DNA from: Mesorhizobium sp. 65-26
GTDB lineage: Bacteria; Pseudomonadota; Alphaproteobacteria; Rhizobiales; Rhizobiaceae
DNA: 64,000 nucleotides
Assembly (NCBI GenBank): GCA_001899205.1
Contig: MKVL01000038.1
Span: 63,938-127,937, forward strand
Reading direction: 5' to 3'
A program made the translations under genes and the position numbers. Positions 54,186-63,279 of this stretch are shown in pieces. Every line of letters starts with the position of its first letter. The first letter of the stretch is position 1. The notes below the pieces were generated by a model. It was given only the letters and a program-made list of their open reading frames with translations, made no database searches and had not been told where the DNA came from.

Positions 54186-55301
54186 ATGGCTTTTCTGGAA
54201 ATTGATGGTCTGCGGAAGCGCTTCGGCAATGTCGAGATCCTGAAGGGGATCAATCTCGAGCTGGAGAAGGGTGGCTTCCTGGTGCTGGTCGGCCCCTCCG
54301 GCTGCGGCAAGTCCACCCTGCTCAACACCATCGCCGGCCTGGAGACGATCACCGCCGGCGAGATCCGCGTCGACGGCCGGGCGATCAACGATCTGCATCC
54401 GTCCAAGCGCGACATCGCCATGGTGTTCCAGAGCTACGCGCTCTACCCGAACATGACGGTGGCAGGAAACATCTCCTTCGGCATGGAAATGCGCGGCGTG
54501 CCAGCCGACGAACGCCAGAAGGCGATCGACAAGGTGGCCAAGGTGCTGCAGATCGGCCACCTGCTGCAGCGCAAGCCCAGCCAGCTTTCCGGCGGCCAGC
54601 GCCAGCGCGTCGCCATGGGCCGCGCCCTTGTGCGCGACCCCAAGCTGTTCCTGTTCGATGAGCCGCTGTCCAATCTCGACGCCAAGCTGCGCGTCGACAT
54701 GCGCATCGAGATCAAGCGCCTGCATGCCACGACCGGCACGACGATCGTCTACGTCACGCACGACCAGATCGAGGCGATGACGCTGGCCACCAAGATCGCC
54801 GTCATGCGCGACGGCGAGGTGCAGCAGTTCGGCACACCGGCTGAGATCTACAACAATCCGTCCAACATGTTCGTCGCCGACTTCATGGGCTCGCCGGCAA
54901 TGAACCTCATTCCCGCCACGGTCGGCGTCAATGGCCACGGGCTTGCCGTGGTCATGCAGCGCGAGGCGCGCGAGCCCATCTCGCTGCCGCTGGCCAACGC
55001 GCCGGCCGGCCTCTCCGAGTTCAAGGACAAGCCCGTCATCTTCGGCGTTCGTCCCGAGGCCCTGACCGACCCGGAGGGCGCGGAACGCAATGCTTCCGCC
55101 ATCGCCACCGCCAACCTGCACATCGAAGTGGTCGAGCCCGCCGGCTCGGACACGTTCGCCGTCACCAATCTCGGCGGCAAGGGCGTGGTGGCGCGCCTGC
55201 GCGCCGACGCCAACATCCAGCCCGGCAGCAACACGGCGCTCGCCTTCAATCTGACGAAGGCGGTGTTCTTCGACCCGGCGACCGAGAAGCGCATCTTCTG
55301 A
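54186..55301 (+). CDS. Sugar ABC transporter ATP-binding protein (UgpC/MalK type)
   Basis: 371 aa. Walker A GPSGCGKSTLLNTIAG, Q-loop MVFQSYALYPNMTV, signature LSGGQRQRVAMGRALV, Walker B LFLFDEPLSNLDAKL and H-loop VTHDQIEAMTL are all present. The C-terminal TOBE/MalK regulatory domain spans about 240-365. It completes the four-gene transporter starting at 50920. Confidence 0.95.
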   Translation: MAFLEIDGLRKRFGNVEILKGINLELEKGGFLVLVGPSGCGKSTLLNTIAGLETITAGEIRVDGRAINDLHPSKRDIAMVFQSYALYPNMTVAGNISFGMEMRGVPADERQKAIDKVAKVLQIGHLLQRKPSQLSGGQRQRVAMGRALVRDPKLFLFDEPLSNLDAKLRVDMRIEIKRLHATTGTTIVYVTHDQIEAMTLATKIAVMRDGEVQQFGTPAEIYNNPSNMFVADFMGSPAMNLIPATVGVNGHGLAVVMQREAREPISLPLANAPAGLSEFKDKPVIFGVRPEALTDPEGAERNASAIATANLHIEVVEPAGSDTFAVTNLGGKGVVARLRADANIQPGSNTALAFNLTKAVFFDPATEKRIF

Positions 55302-55360
55302 TGCATGTCGTCCAGAAACGGCTCCGGTTTTGGGGCGACGACATGCATCAAAACAAGACC
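55302..55360. repeat. Dispersed ATGCATGTCG palindromic repeat
   Basis: ATGCATGTCGTC and GACGACATGCAT flank AGAAACGGCTCCGGTTTTGGGGC, followed by AAAACAAGACCTTTAGA, a typical Mesorhizobium-type extragenic repeat. It supplies the whole leader of the next gene, whose start lacks a good Shine-Dalgarno sequence. Confidence 0.65.
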
Positions 55361-55368
55361 TTTAGATT

Positions 55369-56886
55369 ATGACAAACCCCGATATCGTCATCATCGGCTC
55401 CGGCATAGGCGGCGCCACGATCGCCTCCGGCTTGGCCGGCAGTGGCGCCTCGATCCTGATCCTGGAGCGTGGCGAGCCCCTGCCCGCGACGCCGCATGCG
55501 CGCTCGACACGCTCGATCTTCGTCGACGAGCACTACCGGCCGAAGGAGATGTGGCGCGAGGCCGGTGGCGCGTCCTTCAACCCGGGCAACTACTATTACG
55601 TGGGCGGCAATTCGAAATTCTTCGGCGCGGTGCTGATCCGCTACCGCAAGGAAGACTTCTCCGCCATGGAGCATTTCGGCGGCATCTCACCGGCATGGCC
55701 TTTCTCTTACGACGAGTTCGAGCCCTGGTACTCGAAGGCCGAACAACTCTTTCGCGTGCGTGGCACGTTGGGCGAAGACCCGACCGAACCGTTTCATTCG
55801 ATCCCTTACGCCTTCCGGCCGGTACCGGACGAACCGCCGATCGCACGTGCCCGCGCCGAACTGAAAAGCCTTGGCCTGCATCCGGCCTCGCTGCCGCTCG
55901 GCGTCGATATCGAGACCTGGCTGAAGGAAGGCAGGACCGGCTGGGATGCCTTCCCGAACACCGGCCAGGGCAAGGTCGACGCCCAGACCGGACCGCTCGC
56001 GGCGGCACTCACAGATCCCAACATCCGCATCGAGACCGGCGCTCATGTCGACTGGCTGGAAACGTCGCCGGACGGCAAGTCTATCGCCGCCATCCGCTAC
56101 ACCCAGAACGGTTCGCAAAAGACGCTGTCGCCGAAGCTGGTGATCCTGTCGGCCGGCGCCATCAACTCCGCGGCGATCCTGCTGCGCTCGCCCTCCGGGA
56201 CCAACGGCAGGACGGGGGGCAAGGGACTTGCCAACAGCTCCGACCAGGTCGGCCGCAACTTCATGAACCACAATTCGAGCGCGATGCTGGCCATCGACCC
56301 ACGCCGCCGCAACGACAGCGTCTACCAGAAGACGCTTATGCTCAACGACTACTACCTGTCGGATGGCAAGGGCGGCAAGCCGCTCGGCAATGTCCAGCTC
56401 CTCGGCAAGATCGACGGCAACATGCTCAAGGCCAATGTGAAGACGATGCCGAAATTCGCGCTCGACTTCATGGCCGGCCACGCCGTCGACTGGTACCTGA
56501 TGTGCGAGGATCTGCCCGATCCGGAAAGCCGCATCATGGTCGACGGCAAGGAGATCGTCATGCAGTGGCGGCGCTCCAATATGCAGTCGCTGGATGGCCT
56601 GACCAAGGTAATGCGCGAGAACTTCCGCGCCTGCGGCTATCCCATCGTGCTGTCGCGGCCCTTCGACAAGCGCACCCCCTCGCACCAGTGCGGCACCGTG
56701 CGCATGGGCAACGATCCGGCGACGGCACCGCTCGACACCTTCTGCCGCGCCTTCGACCACCGCAACCTGTTCGTCGTCGACGGCGGTTTCCTGCCGACCT
56801 CGGCCGCGGTCAACCCCGCGCTGTCGATCGCCGCGCAGGCGCTGCGCGTGGCCGACTACATCCGCAGGACGGAGCTTTCCTCATGA
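55369..56886 (+). CDS. GMC-family FAD-dependent oxidoreductase 1
   Basis: 505 aa. The FAD-binding N-terminus is IVIIGSGIGGATIASGLAGSGASILILERG, and the GMC C-terminal domain carries the active-site His in SHQCGTVRMG and the second site as Asn in VNPALSIAAQAL. No export signal is seen. The length and the His/Asn pair fit sugar- or glycoside-oxidising GMC enzymes. It lies 67 bp after the ABC ATPase gene. It probably oxidises the imported sugar (inference). Confidence 0.87.
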   Translation: MTNPDIVIIGSGIGGATIASGLAGSGASILILERGEPLPATPHARSTRSIFVDEHYRPKEMWREAGGASFNPGNYYYVGGNSKFFGAVLIRYRKEDFSAMEHFGGISPAWPFSYDEFEPWYSKAEQLFRVRGTLGEDPTEPFHSIPYAFRPVPDEPPIARARAELKSLGLHPASLPLGVDIETWLKEGRTGWDAFPNTGQGKVDAQTGPLAAALTDPNIRIETGAHVDWLETSPDGKSIAAIRYTQNGSQKTLSPKLVILSAGAINSAAILLRSPSGTNGRTGGKGLANSSDQVGRNFMNHNSSAMLAIDPRRRNDSVYQKTLMLNDYYLSDGKGGKPLGNVQLLGKIDGNMLKANVKTMPKFALDFMAGHAVDWYLMCEDLPDPESRIMVDGKEIVMQWRRSNMQSLDGLTKVMRENFRACGYPIVLSRPFDKRTPSHQCGTVRMGNDPATAPLDTFCRAFDHRNLFVVDGGFLPTSAAVNPALSIAAQALRVADYIRRTELSS

Positions 56887-57283
56887 CAGGCCGACGCCGC
56901 CCCTCATCCTCCTGCCGGCACCCTTTCCCCACAGACGGCGGGGCAATCGCATATGGGGTTCCCCCGCTCCGTCGCCGCTGCGCGGCGCCACCTCTCCCCC
57001 CTCCGGAGGGAGAGGAAGGGAGCCCGGTCTGGCAGGCTCACGCCCTTCCTCTCCCCCGTCGTTCGGGGGAGAGGTGGTCGGCAAAGCCGAGCGGAGTGGG
57101 GGTCGTGGCCACATGCGATTGCCTTGCCGTAAAAGGGGAGAAGCATGCTCGCCGAGACCCCGCCGTTTCTTTGGCGATTGGCGAAGGCACCGGCGAGAGC
57201 GTCCTTCTCCCCGTCACCATGCGGGGAGAAGTGCCCGGCAGGGCGATGAGGGGCGGCGCCAACGTCCAGAAAGCTGATCGCCT
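56887..57283. repeat. REP-like palindrome mosaic between GMC 1 and the SDR gene
   Basis: No gene. At least three hairpins: CCCTCCGGAGGG near 57000, CCTCTCCCCCG-TCGTT-CGGGGGAGAGG (57048-57074) and CTTCTCCCCG-8 nt-CGGGGAGAAG (57204-57231). They are interleaved with GGCAGG and GAGAGG units in both orientations. It looks like an assembled cluster of extragenic repeats inserted in the operon. Confidence 0.7.
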
Positions 57284-58045
57284 ATGACCCGCCCCGCAGC
57301 CATCATCACCGGAGGCGCGCGTGGCATCGGCCTTGCCTGCGCCGAGGCGCTGGCCGGCGCCGGCTTCGACATCCTCATCGCCGACCTTGCCGAGACAGCG
57401 CCTGAAGGGCTTGCCGAGCGGATCGCCAAGCGCGGCGCCAGCCTGATCTACCAGCGCTGCGACATCGCCGACCTGCCCAGCCACGCGGCGCTGGTCGATG
57501 CGGCGATGACCGGCTTCGGCAGCATCGACTGCCTGGTCAACAATGCCGGGGTCGGCGCGGTGGTGCGGGGCGACCTGCTGGAGTTGAAACCCGAGAATTT
57601 CGACCGCACGCTCGGCATCAACCTGCGCGGCACGGTTTTCCTCAGCCAAGCCGTCGCCAAGGCGATGCTGGGCAAGCCGGCGGGCCATGCCAGGACCATC
57701 GTCACCATCACCTCGGTCAGCGCCGGCATGGCCTCGCCTGAGCGGCCCGACTACTGCGTCTCCAAGGCGGGTCTTTCGATGTGGGTGAAGAACCTGGCGC
57801 TGCGGCTCGCCGCCGAGGGCATCGGCGTGTTCGAGGTGCGGCCTGGCATCATCCGCACCGATATGACGGCGGGCGTGGCCGCCAAATATGACGGGCTGAT
57901 CGACGGCGGTCTGGTGCCGGCCAGGCGCTGGGGCGAAGCGTCCGACATCGGCGCCGTGGTGGCGGCGCTGGCCTCCGGCAAGTTCGGCTTCTCGACCGGC
58001 TCGGTCATCGACGTGGACGGCGCGCTCTCGGTGCCGCGCCTTTGA
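57284..58045 (+). CDS. Short-chain dehydrogenase/reductase (3-ketoacyl-ACP reductase-like)
   Basis: 253 aa classical SDR. Cofactor motif ITGGARGIGLACAEALAGAG, NNAGVGA, the catalytic Ser in ITSVSAG, YCVSKAG for Tyr and Lys, and VRPGIIRTDMT are present. IADLAE after beta-2 (Asp) suggests NAD preference. It belongs to the same-strand series but stands after a repeat mosaic. It probably acts on a hydroxyl or keto group of a pathway intermediate. Confidence 0.92.
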   Translation: MTRPAAIITGGARGIGLACAEALAGAGFDILIADLAETAPEGLAERIAKRGASLIYQRCDIADLPSHAALVDAAMTGFGSIDCLVNNAGVGAVVRGDLLELKPENFDRTLGINLRGTVFLSQAVAKAMLGKPAGHARTIVTITSVSAGMASPERPDYCVSKAGLSMWVKNLALRLAAEGIGVFEVRPGIIRTDMTAGVAAKYDGLIDGGLVPARRWGEASDIGAVVAALASGKFGFSTGSVIDVDGALSVPRL

Positions 58046-58058
58046 GACGGACAGGATC

Positions 58059-59687
58059 ATGAGCGACTACATCATCGTCGGTGCCGGACCCGCCGGCTGC
58101 GTTCTGGCCAACCGGCTGAGCGAGGACCCCTCGCACAGCGTTCTCCTGCTCGAGGCAGGCGGCAAAGACTGGCACCCGCTGATCCACATGCCGGCCGGCT
58201 TCGCCAAGATGACCAAGGGCATCGCGTCCTGGGGATGGTCGACCTTGCCGCAAAAGCACATGAAGGACCGCGTCTTCTGGTACACGCAGGCCAAGGTGGT
58301 TGGCGGCGGCTCCTCCATCAACGCGCAGATCTACACGCGCGGCAACGCCCGCGACTACGACGCCTGGGAGAAAGAAGAAGGTCTTGCCGGCTGGGGCTAT
58401 CGCGACGTGCTGCCCTACTTCAAGCGCGCCGAGAACAACCAGCGCTACGCCAACGACTTCCACGGCGATCAGGGTCCGCTCGGCGTCTCCAATCCGATCG
58501 CGCCGCTACCGATCTGCGAGGCCTATTTCCGCGCCGGCCAGGAGATGGGCATTCCCTTCAACCCCGACTTCAACGGCGCGCGCCAGGAAGGCCTCGGCTA
58601 CTACCAGCTGACACAGAAGGACGCGAGACGGTCGTCCGCCTCCGTCGCCTATCTGAAGCCGATTCGCGAGCGCGGGAACCTGACGGTGAGAACCGACGTG
58701 CTGGTCACACGCATCGTCGTCGAAAAGGGCCGCGCCGTCGGCGTCGAGATCGTCGACAAGCCGGGCGGACAGAAAACCATCCTGCGCGCCGAACGCGAGG
58801 TGATCATCTCGTCGGGCGCCATCGGCTCGCCGAAGCTCCTGATGCAATCGGGCATCGGACCCGCCGACCATCTGAAAGCGGTCGGCGTGACGCCGGTGCA
58901 CGACCTGCCCGGCGTCGGCTCCAACATGCAGGACCATCTCGACCTGTTCGTGATCGCCGAATGCACCGGCGACCACACCTATGACAATTACGCCAAGCTG
59001 CACCGCACCCTTTGGGCGGGCCTGCAGTACCTGCTGCTGAAGAAGGGCCCGGTCGCCTCCAGCCTGTTCGAGACAGGAGGCTTCTGGTACGCCGACCCGA
59101 CCGCCGCCTCCCCCGATATCCAGTTCCACCTCGGCCTAGGCTCCGGCATCGAAGCCGGCGTCGAGAAGCTGAAAAACCCGGGCGTGACGCTGAACTCCGC
59201 CTTCCTGCGCCCGCGCTCGCGCGGCACCGTGCGGCTGAAGAGCGCCGATCCCGCCGACCATCCGCTGATCGACCCGAACTACTGGTCCGATCCCTATGAC
59301 CGCGCCATGTCGATCAAGGGCCTGCGGCTGGCGCGCGAAATCATGCGGCAGCGAGCGCTCGCGCCCTACGTGCTGCGCGAGGTGCTGCCCGGCCCGTCGC
59401 TGGCGAGCGACGACGAGCTGCTCGACTACGCCTGCCGCAGTTCCAAGACCGACCACCATCCGGTCGGCACCTGCCGCATGGGGCATGACGACATGGCGGT
59501 GGTGACGCCGGACCTCAGGCTGCGCGGCATCGAAGCCCTGCGCGTCTGCGACGCCTCCGTCATGCCGCGCGTCCCCTCCTCCAACACCAACGCTCCGACG
59601 ATCATGGTCGGTGAGAAGGGCGCCGACCTCATCCTCGGTCGCGAGCCGCTGCCGCCGGCCGTGTTCTCGGGCAATCGCGCGGCATAG
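58059..59687 (+). CDS. GMC-family oxidoreductase 2 (choline/alcohol-dehydrogenase-like)
   Basis: 542 aa. FAD motif YIIVGAGPAGCVLANRLSEDPSHSVLLLEAGG, GMC signature 1 KVVGGGSSINAQIYTRGNARDYDAW, signature 2 SSGAIGSPKLLMQSGIGP, and active-site HHPVGTCRMG with the second site SNTNAPTIMVGEKGADLI (Asn). It is the choline-dehydrogenase-like branch, probably an alcohol or polyol dehydrogenase. It starts 13 bp after the SDR gene. Confidence 0.9.
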   Translation: MSDYIIVGAGPAGCVLANRLSEDPSHSVLLLEAGGKDWHPLIHMPAGFAKMTKGIASWGWSTLPQKHMKDRVFWYTQAKVVGGGSSINAQIYTRGNARDYDAWEKEEGLAGWGYRDVLPYFKRAENNQRYANDFHGDQGPLGVSNPIAPLPICEAYFRAGQEMGIPFNPDFNGARQEGLGYYQLTQKDARRSSASVAYLKPIRERGNLTVRTDVLVTRIVVEKGRAVGVEIVDKPGGQKTILRAEREVIISSGAIGSPKLLMQSGIGPADHLKAVGVTPVHDLPGVGSNMQDHLDLFVIAECTGDHTYDNYAKLHRTLWAGLQYLLLKKGPVASSLFETGGFWYADPTAASPDIQFHLGLGSGIEAGVEKLKNPGVTLNSAFLRPRSRGTVRLKSADPADHPLIDPNYWSDPYDRAMSIKGLRLAREIMRQRALAPYVLREVLPGPSLASDDELLDYACRSSKTDHHPVGTCRMGHDDMAVVTPDLRLRGIEALRVCDASVMPRVPSSNTNAPTIMVGEKGADLILGREPLPPAVFSGNRAA

Positions 59688-59706
59688 ATCCGGGGGAAAC
59701 AATCCG

Positions 59707-60024
59707 ATGATCCGACACTGTGTCTTCGTCAAGTTCCGCAACGATGTCGGCATCGGCGAACGCAAGGCCATCCATGCCGACCTCGAAGCGCTGCGACAGT
59801 TCATCGACGGCATGGACCATGTCCACCTCAGCGCCAACGTCAGCCCGGAGCCTTTCGGCCGCGGCTTCACCCATGGCTTCACCATCGACTTCCGCGATGC
59901 CGCGTCGCGTGACGCCTACCTCGTCCACGAGGCGCACCAGCGCGCCGGCGCCCGGCTGGTCGCGGCGCTGGAGGGTGGTATCGAGGGTTTGATGGTGTTC
60001 GACCTCGAGGTTACGCAAATGTGA
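59707..60024 (+). CDS. Dabb (stress-responsive alpha/beta barrel) domain protein
   Basis: 105 aa dimeric ferredoxin-like fold: MIRHCVFVKFRNDV, VHLSANVSPEPFGRGFTHGFTIDFRDAASRDAYLVHEAHQ, ending VMVFDLEV-like (LMVFDLEVTQM). Dabb proteins occur as small partners or enzymes in catabolic operons. ATG 59707 begins at the first family residue, 19 bp after GMC 2. Confidence 0.85.
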   Translation: MIRHCVFVKFRNDVGIGERKAIHADLEALRQFIDGMDHVHLSANVSPEPFGRGFTHGFTIDFRDAASRDAYLVHEAHQRAGARLVAALEGGIEGLMVFDLEVTQM

Positions 60025-60115
60025 CCGGCAGTCCCCGAAAACCGGCCAACAGCCTGTTCTCTTTTGCAAAAAGGGCGAGATATCGTTCCTTTGGGGGATG
60101 CAAAGGAGGACGACC

Positions 60116-61333
60116 TTGGACCTCAACGCTCAACAGAAGAAAACGGTGGTCGCATCGTTCCTGGGCTGGACACTCGACGCGTTTGATTTCTTCCTTCTGA
60201 CATTCCTCCTCACCGATATTGCGGCTGAATTCCATACTGACGTGCCCGCCGTCTCCGAGGCGCTGTTCCTGACTTTGGCAACGCGCTTCATCGGGGCGTT
60301 CTTCTTTGGCATGCTGGCCGACAAATACGGGCGTAAGCCCATGCTCATGCTCAACATCGTCAGCTATTCGGTGATCGGCGCGCTCGCTGCCTTCTCGCCT
60401 AATCTCGGCATTTTCCTGGCATTGCGCGCGCTGTTCGGCATCGCCATGGGCGGCGAATGGGGGCTCGGCAGCTCGCTGGCGATGGAGTCCATTCCGCCCA
60501 AGGCGCGCGGCATGGTCTCAGGCATCCTGCAATGCGGCTATCCCACCGGCTACCTGCTCGCGGCCGTGGTCTACGGGCTCGTCTACGGCCACACGATCGG
60601 CGGCTACACGATCGGCTGGCGCGCCATGTTCCTGCTCAGCTTCGTGCCGGCGCTGATCGTCTTGTTCATCCGCTCGCACGTGCCGGAATCGCCGGCATTC
60701 ATCGAGGCGCAGAAGACGGTCAAGCCTGGCCTGCTCGAAACACTGAGCAAGCATTGGGGCATCGCCCTCTATGCCGTCGTGCTGATGATGTTCTTCAACT
60801 TCTTCAGCCACGGCACGCAGGACCTCTACCCGACCTTCCTCAAGAAGCAGCACGGCTTCGATCCGCATACGGTGAGTTGGATCACCATCGTCGCCAATCT
60901 GGGTGCCATCGTCGGCGGCCTGGCGTTCGGCGCGCTGTCCGAGAGGATCGGGCGTGCCAACGCGATCACGCTCGCCTGCATCATCGCCTTGCCGGCGATC
61001 CCGCTGTGGGCCTATTCGACAACGCCTTTCCTGCTGGCGGTCGGCGCCTTCGTCATGCAGATCGCCGTGCAGGGCGCCTGGGGCGTCATTCCGGCCCATC
61101 TCAACGAACTGTCCCCCGGCGCCGTGCGCGCGACCCTGCCCGGTTTCATCTACCAGGCCGGCAACCTGGCGGCGTCCTATGGCGGGCCCTACCAGGCCGG
61201 CATAGCCGAGGCTCCGGGCGGCAGCTACGGTTACGCGCTGGCGCTGTTTGCCGGCGTGGTCGCCGTCTGCATCATCGTCGTCATCCGCTTCAGTCCGGAA
61301 CGCCGCGGCGAGGTGATGACCGCATTGGGCTAG
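60116..61333 (+). CDS. MFS transporter, sialate/lactate:H+ symporter-like (SHS family)
   Basis: 405 aa with 12 membrane segments. It shows GWTLDAFDFFLLTFLLTDIA in TM1, the MFS loop GMLADKYGRKP, MGGEWGLGSSLAMESIPPKARG and a second-half repeat GALSERIGRANA. The layout matches carboxylate carriers of the JEN/NanT type. TTG 60116 is preferred because AAGGAGG (60103-60109) is ideally placed; ATG 60098 lies upstream of that site. It may import or export an organic-acid product of the pathway (inference). Confidence 0.85.
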   Translation: MDLNAQQKKTVVASFLGWTLDAFDFFLLTFLLTDIAAEFHTDVPAVSEALFLTLATRFIGAFFFGMLADKYGRKPMLMLNIVSYSVIGALAAFSPNLGIFLALRALFGIAMGGEWGLGSSLAMESIPPKARGMVSGILQCGYPTGYLLAAVVYGLVYGHTIGGYTIGWRAMFLLSFVPALIVLFIRSHVPESPAFIEAQKTVKPGLLETLSKHWGIALYAVVLMMFFNFFSHGTQDLYPTFLKKQHGFDPHTVSWITIVANLGAIVGGLAFGALSERIGRANAITLACIIALPAIPLWAYSTTPFLLAVGAFVMQIAVQGAWGVIPAHLNELSPGAVRATLPGFIYQAGNLAASYGGPYQAGIAEAPGGSYGYALALFAGVVAVCIIVVIRFSPERRGEVMTALG

Positions 61334-61351
61334 CTGCGGCGCTGTCCGGGA

Positions 61352-62197
61352 TCAGCCCATCCTGAGCGCGATGACCCCGGCCACGATGCTGAGCGCGGCG
61401 GCGCCGCGCCAGCCGGTCATCTTCTCGCCGAGCGCGAAGACCGAGATCATCATGGCGAACAGGATCGACGTCTCGCGCAGCGCCGCCACCGAGGCGATGG
61501 GCGCCTTGGTCATCGCCCACATGGCGATCCAGTAGGCGGCGCCGCTGAGCACGCCGGTGAACAGCCCCGTCTTCCAGTCACGCGCCAGCACAGGCAGCGA
61601 GCCCGGCCCACGGAAAATGACGCACAGCACCAGCGCCCAGGCCGCGTCGCAGACGAACAGCCAGGCGGCATAGCTGGACGCAGTCGCGGCCATGCGCGCG
61701 CCACTGCCATCGGACAGCGTGTAGCTGGCGATGAAGATGGAGGTGCCCAGCGCATAACCGACAGCGCGCAGGTTGAGCTTTTCCAGATGCGCGCCGCCGC
61801 GAAAGGACATCACCAGCGTGCCGGCGCACAACAGCACGATGCCGACGATGGCGACCGGCGCCGGTGTCTCCGCGACGAGGAAGATGGCGCCCAGCGCCGA
61901 CAGCAGCGGCGCGGTGCCGCGCGCCAGCGGATAGGTCTGCGCGAAATCCCCCGCCTGATAGGCGCCGATGAGGAAGGTGCGATAGCCCATGTGGAAGATC
62001 ACCGAGGCGATGATATAGGGCCACACCTCAGCCTTGGGCACCTCGACGAACGGCAGGCACACCAACGCGGCCACGCCCATGCCGAGCGTCATCAGCGTGA
62101 TCGACATGAAGCGGTCGAGATGGACCTTGACCAGTGCGTTCCAGATCGCGTGCATGGCCGCGGCGGCGAGCACCGCCATGAAGACGAAAGGCGTCAT
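61352..62197 (-). CDS. EamA/DMT-family transporter
   Basis: 281 aa with ten predicted membrane segments in two EamA repeats (FMAVLAAAAMHAIWNALVKVHLDR; later AAYWIAMWAMTKAPIASVAALRETSILFAMMISVFALGEKM). Probably a metabolite exporter. It is convergent with the MFS gene and 7 bp downstream of the EEP-family gene, with which it may be co-transcribed. Confidence 0.9.
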   Translation of the reverse strand: MTPFVFMAVLAAAAMHAIWNALVKVHLDRFMSITLMTLGMGVAALVCLPFVEVPKAEVWPYIIASVIFHMGYRTFLIGAYQAGDFAQTYPLARGTAPLLSALGAIFLVAETPAPVAIVGIVLLCAGTLVMSFRGGAHLEKLNLRAVGYALGTSIFIASYTLSDGSGARMAATASSYAAWLFVCDAAWALVLCVIFRGPGSLPVLARDWKTGLFTGVLSGAAYWIAMWAMTKAPIASVAALRETSILFAMMISVFALGEKMTGWRGAAALSIVAGVIALRMG

Positions 62198-62204
62198 GTC
62201 AGGC

Positions 62205-63122
62205 TCATCCGCCTCCGTGCCTGCCGGTCAGGCCGGGCGTCTCCAGATCGATATCCACGCGCACGGGGAAGTGGTCCGAGGCGATCTCGCCGATATCGGC
62301 GCTGGCCGAACGCACGCGATCTGCCAGCATGCCGCCGACGAAGCAGTGGTCGAGCCGGCGCTTCGCCAGCCGACCGTCTATGATCTTCTCATGGGTGTGG
62401 AAATCGGCCGCCGGTTCGGCCGCGAAGGCAGCCGCATCGACGAAGCCGTCGCGATAGGCAGCGCCGCGATGGTAGGGCGTGCCGCCGACGATGCGCCGGT
62501 ATTCGGCGCTGCCCGGCTCCATGTTGAAATCGCCCATCCAGATCGCCGCCAGCGGATTCTCCGGCTCGGGCTCGCCATGCGTCCACTCGCGCGAGGGCTC
62601 GTCGTCCGCGCCGCTCCATGGACCGCCCTCCGAGACAGCCCGGCGATGTTCGTCGAGCAGATAGTCGATCTGCTCGAGCCGTTCCTCGGCCGCGATGTGG
62701 GCAAGGTGCAGCGAGAACACGCGCACCGGGCCGGCGGGCGTGCGGATCATGCATTCGAGCGCGGCGTTGCGGGTGTTGAGCGGACGCACCGTACGCCGCA
62801 TCGGCAGCGCATGCAGCCGCGACCAGACGATCGGCAGTTTCGACAGCACCATGGTGCCGAACTGGCGTCGCCTGTTGACGACGCGGCCATCTCGGCTTTC
62901 GCTGGCATCCATGTCGAAGGCCGGGCCGTACACCCAGTGGTAGTCGGGCAAGAGACGCGACAGGATTTCCGGCTGGTCGTCGAGATTGGTGCGGCGCCAG
63001 TGCCGCTCCACTTCCTGCAGCGCAATGATGTCGGCGCCCGCGACGACGCGCGCGGCGCGCGCAAGATCGTAGCGGCCATCGCCGCCAAACCCGTACTGGA
63101 TGTTGTAGCTGACGAGCTTCAT
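62205..63122 (-). CDS. Endonuclease/exonuclease/phosphatase (EEP) family hydrolase
   Basis: 305 aa. Metal-dependent EEP fold with MKLVSYNIQYGFGG (Asn), IIALQEVERHW (Glu), WMGDFNMEP (Asp/Asn), and IASDHFPVRVDI (Asp/His) at the C-terminus. No signal peptide. The substrate could be a nucleic acid, a phospholipid or another phosphoester; sequence alone does not decide. Confidence 0.9.
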   Translation of the reverse strand: MKLVSYNIQYGFGGDGRYDLARAARVVAGADIIALQEVERHWRRTNLDDQPEILSRLLPDYHWVYGPAFDMDASESRDGRVVNRRRQFGTMVLSKLPIVWSRLHALPMRRTVRPLNTRNAALECMIRTPAGPVRVFSLHLAHIAAEERLEQIDYLLDEHRRAVSEGGPWSGADDEPSREWTHGEPEPENPLAAIWMGDFNMEPGSAEYRRIVGGTPYHRGAAYRDGFVDAAAFAAEPAADFHTHEKIIDGRLAKRRLDHCFVGGMLADRVRSASADIGEIASDHFPVRVDIDLETPGLTGRHGGG

Positions 63123-63279
63123 TGATTAACCGGCTCAATTTTGGTGATGGCAGTAGCGGCTTCGCCCCGGGCTTGCAATGGACCGGGTCCACGACAAGCA
63201 TAGGCCAACGCGGTTCATTTTTTACTGCTGTTGCCGGCGCGAGGAGCGCCTTTCGCGACGTCCGCGGCTACGATCGGGA

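Noticed and set aside
55305-57287. 660-codon open frame overlapping GMC oxidoreductase 1 and the repeat mosaic
   Set aside because: Out-of-frame reading of a clear GMC enzyme; sequence is Arg/Pro/Gln-rich and runs into extragenic repeats.
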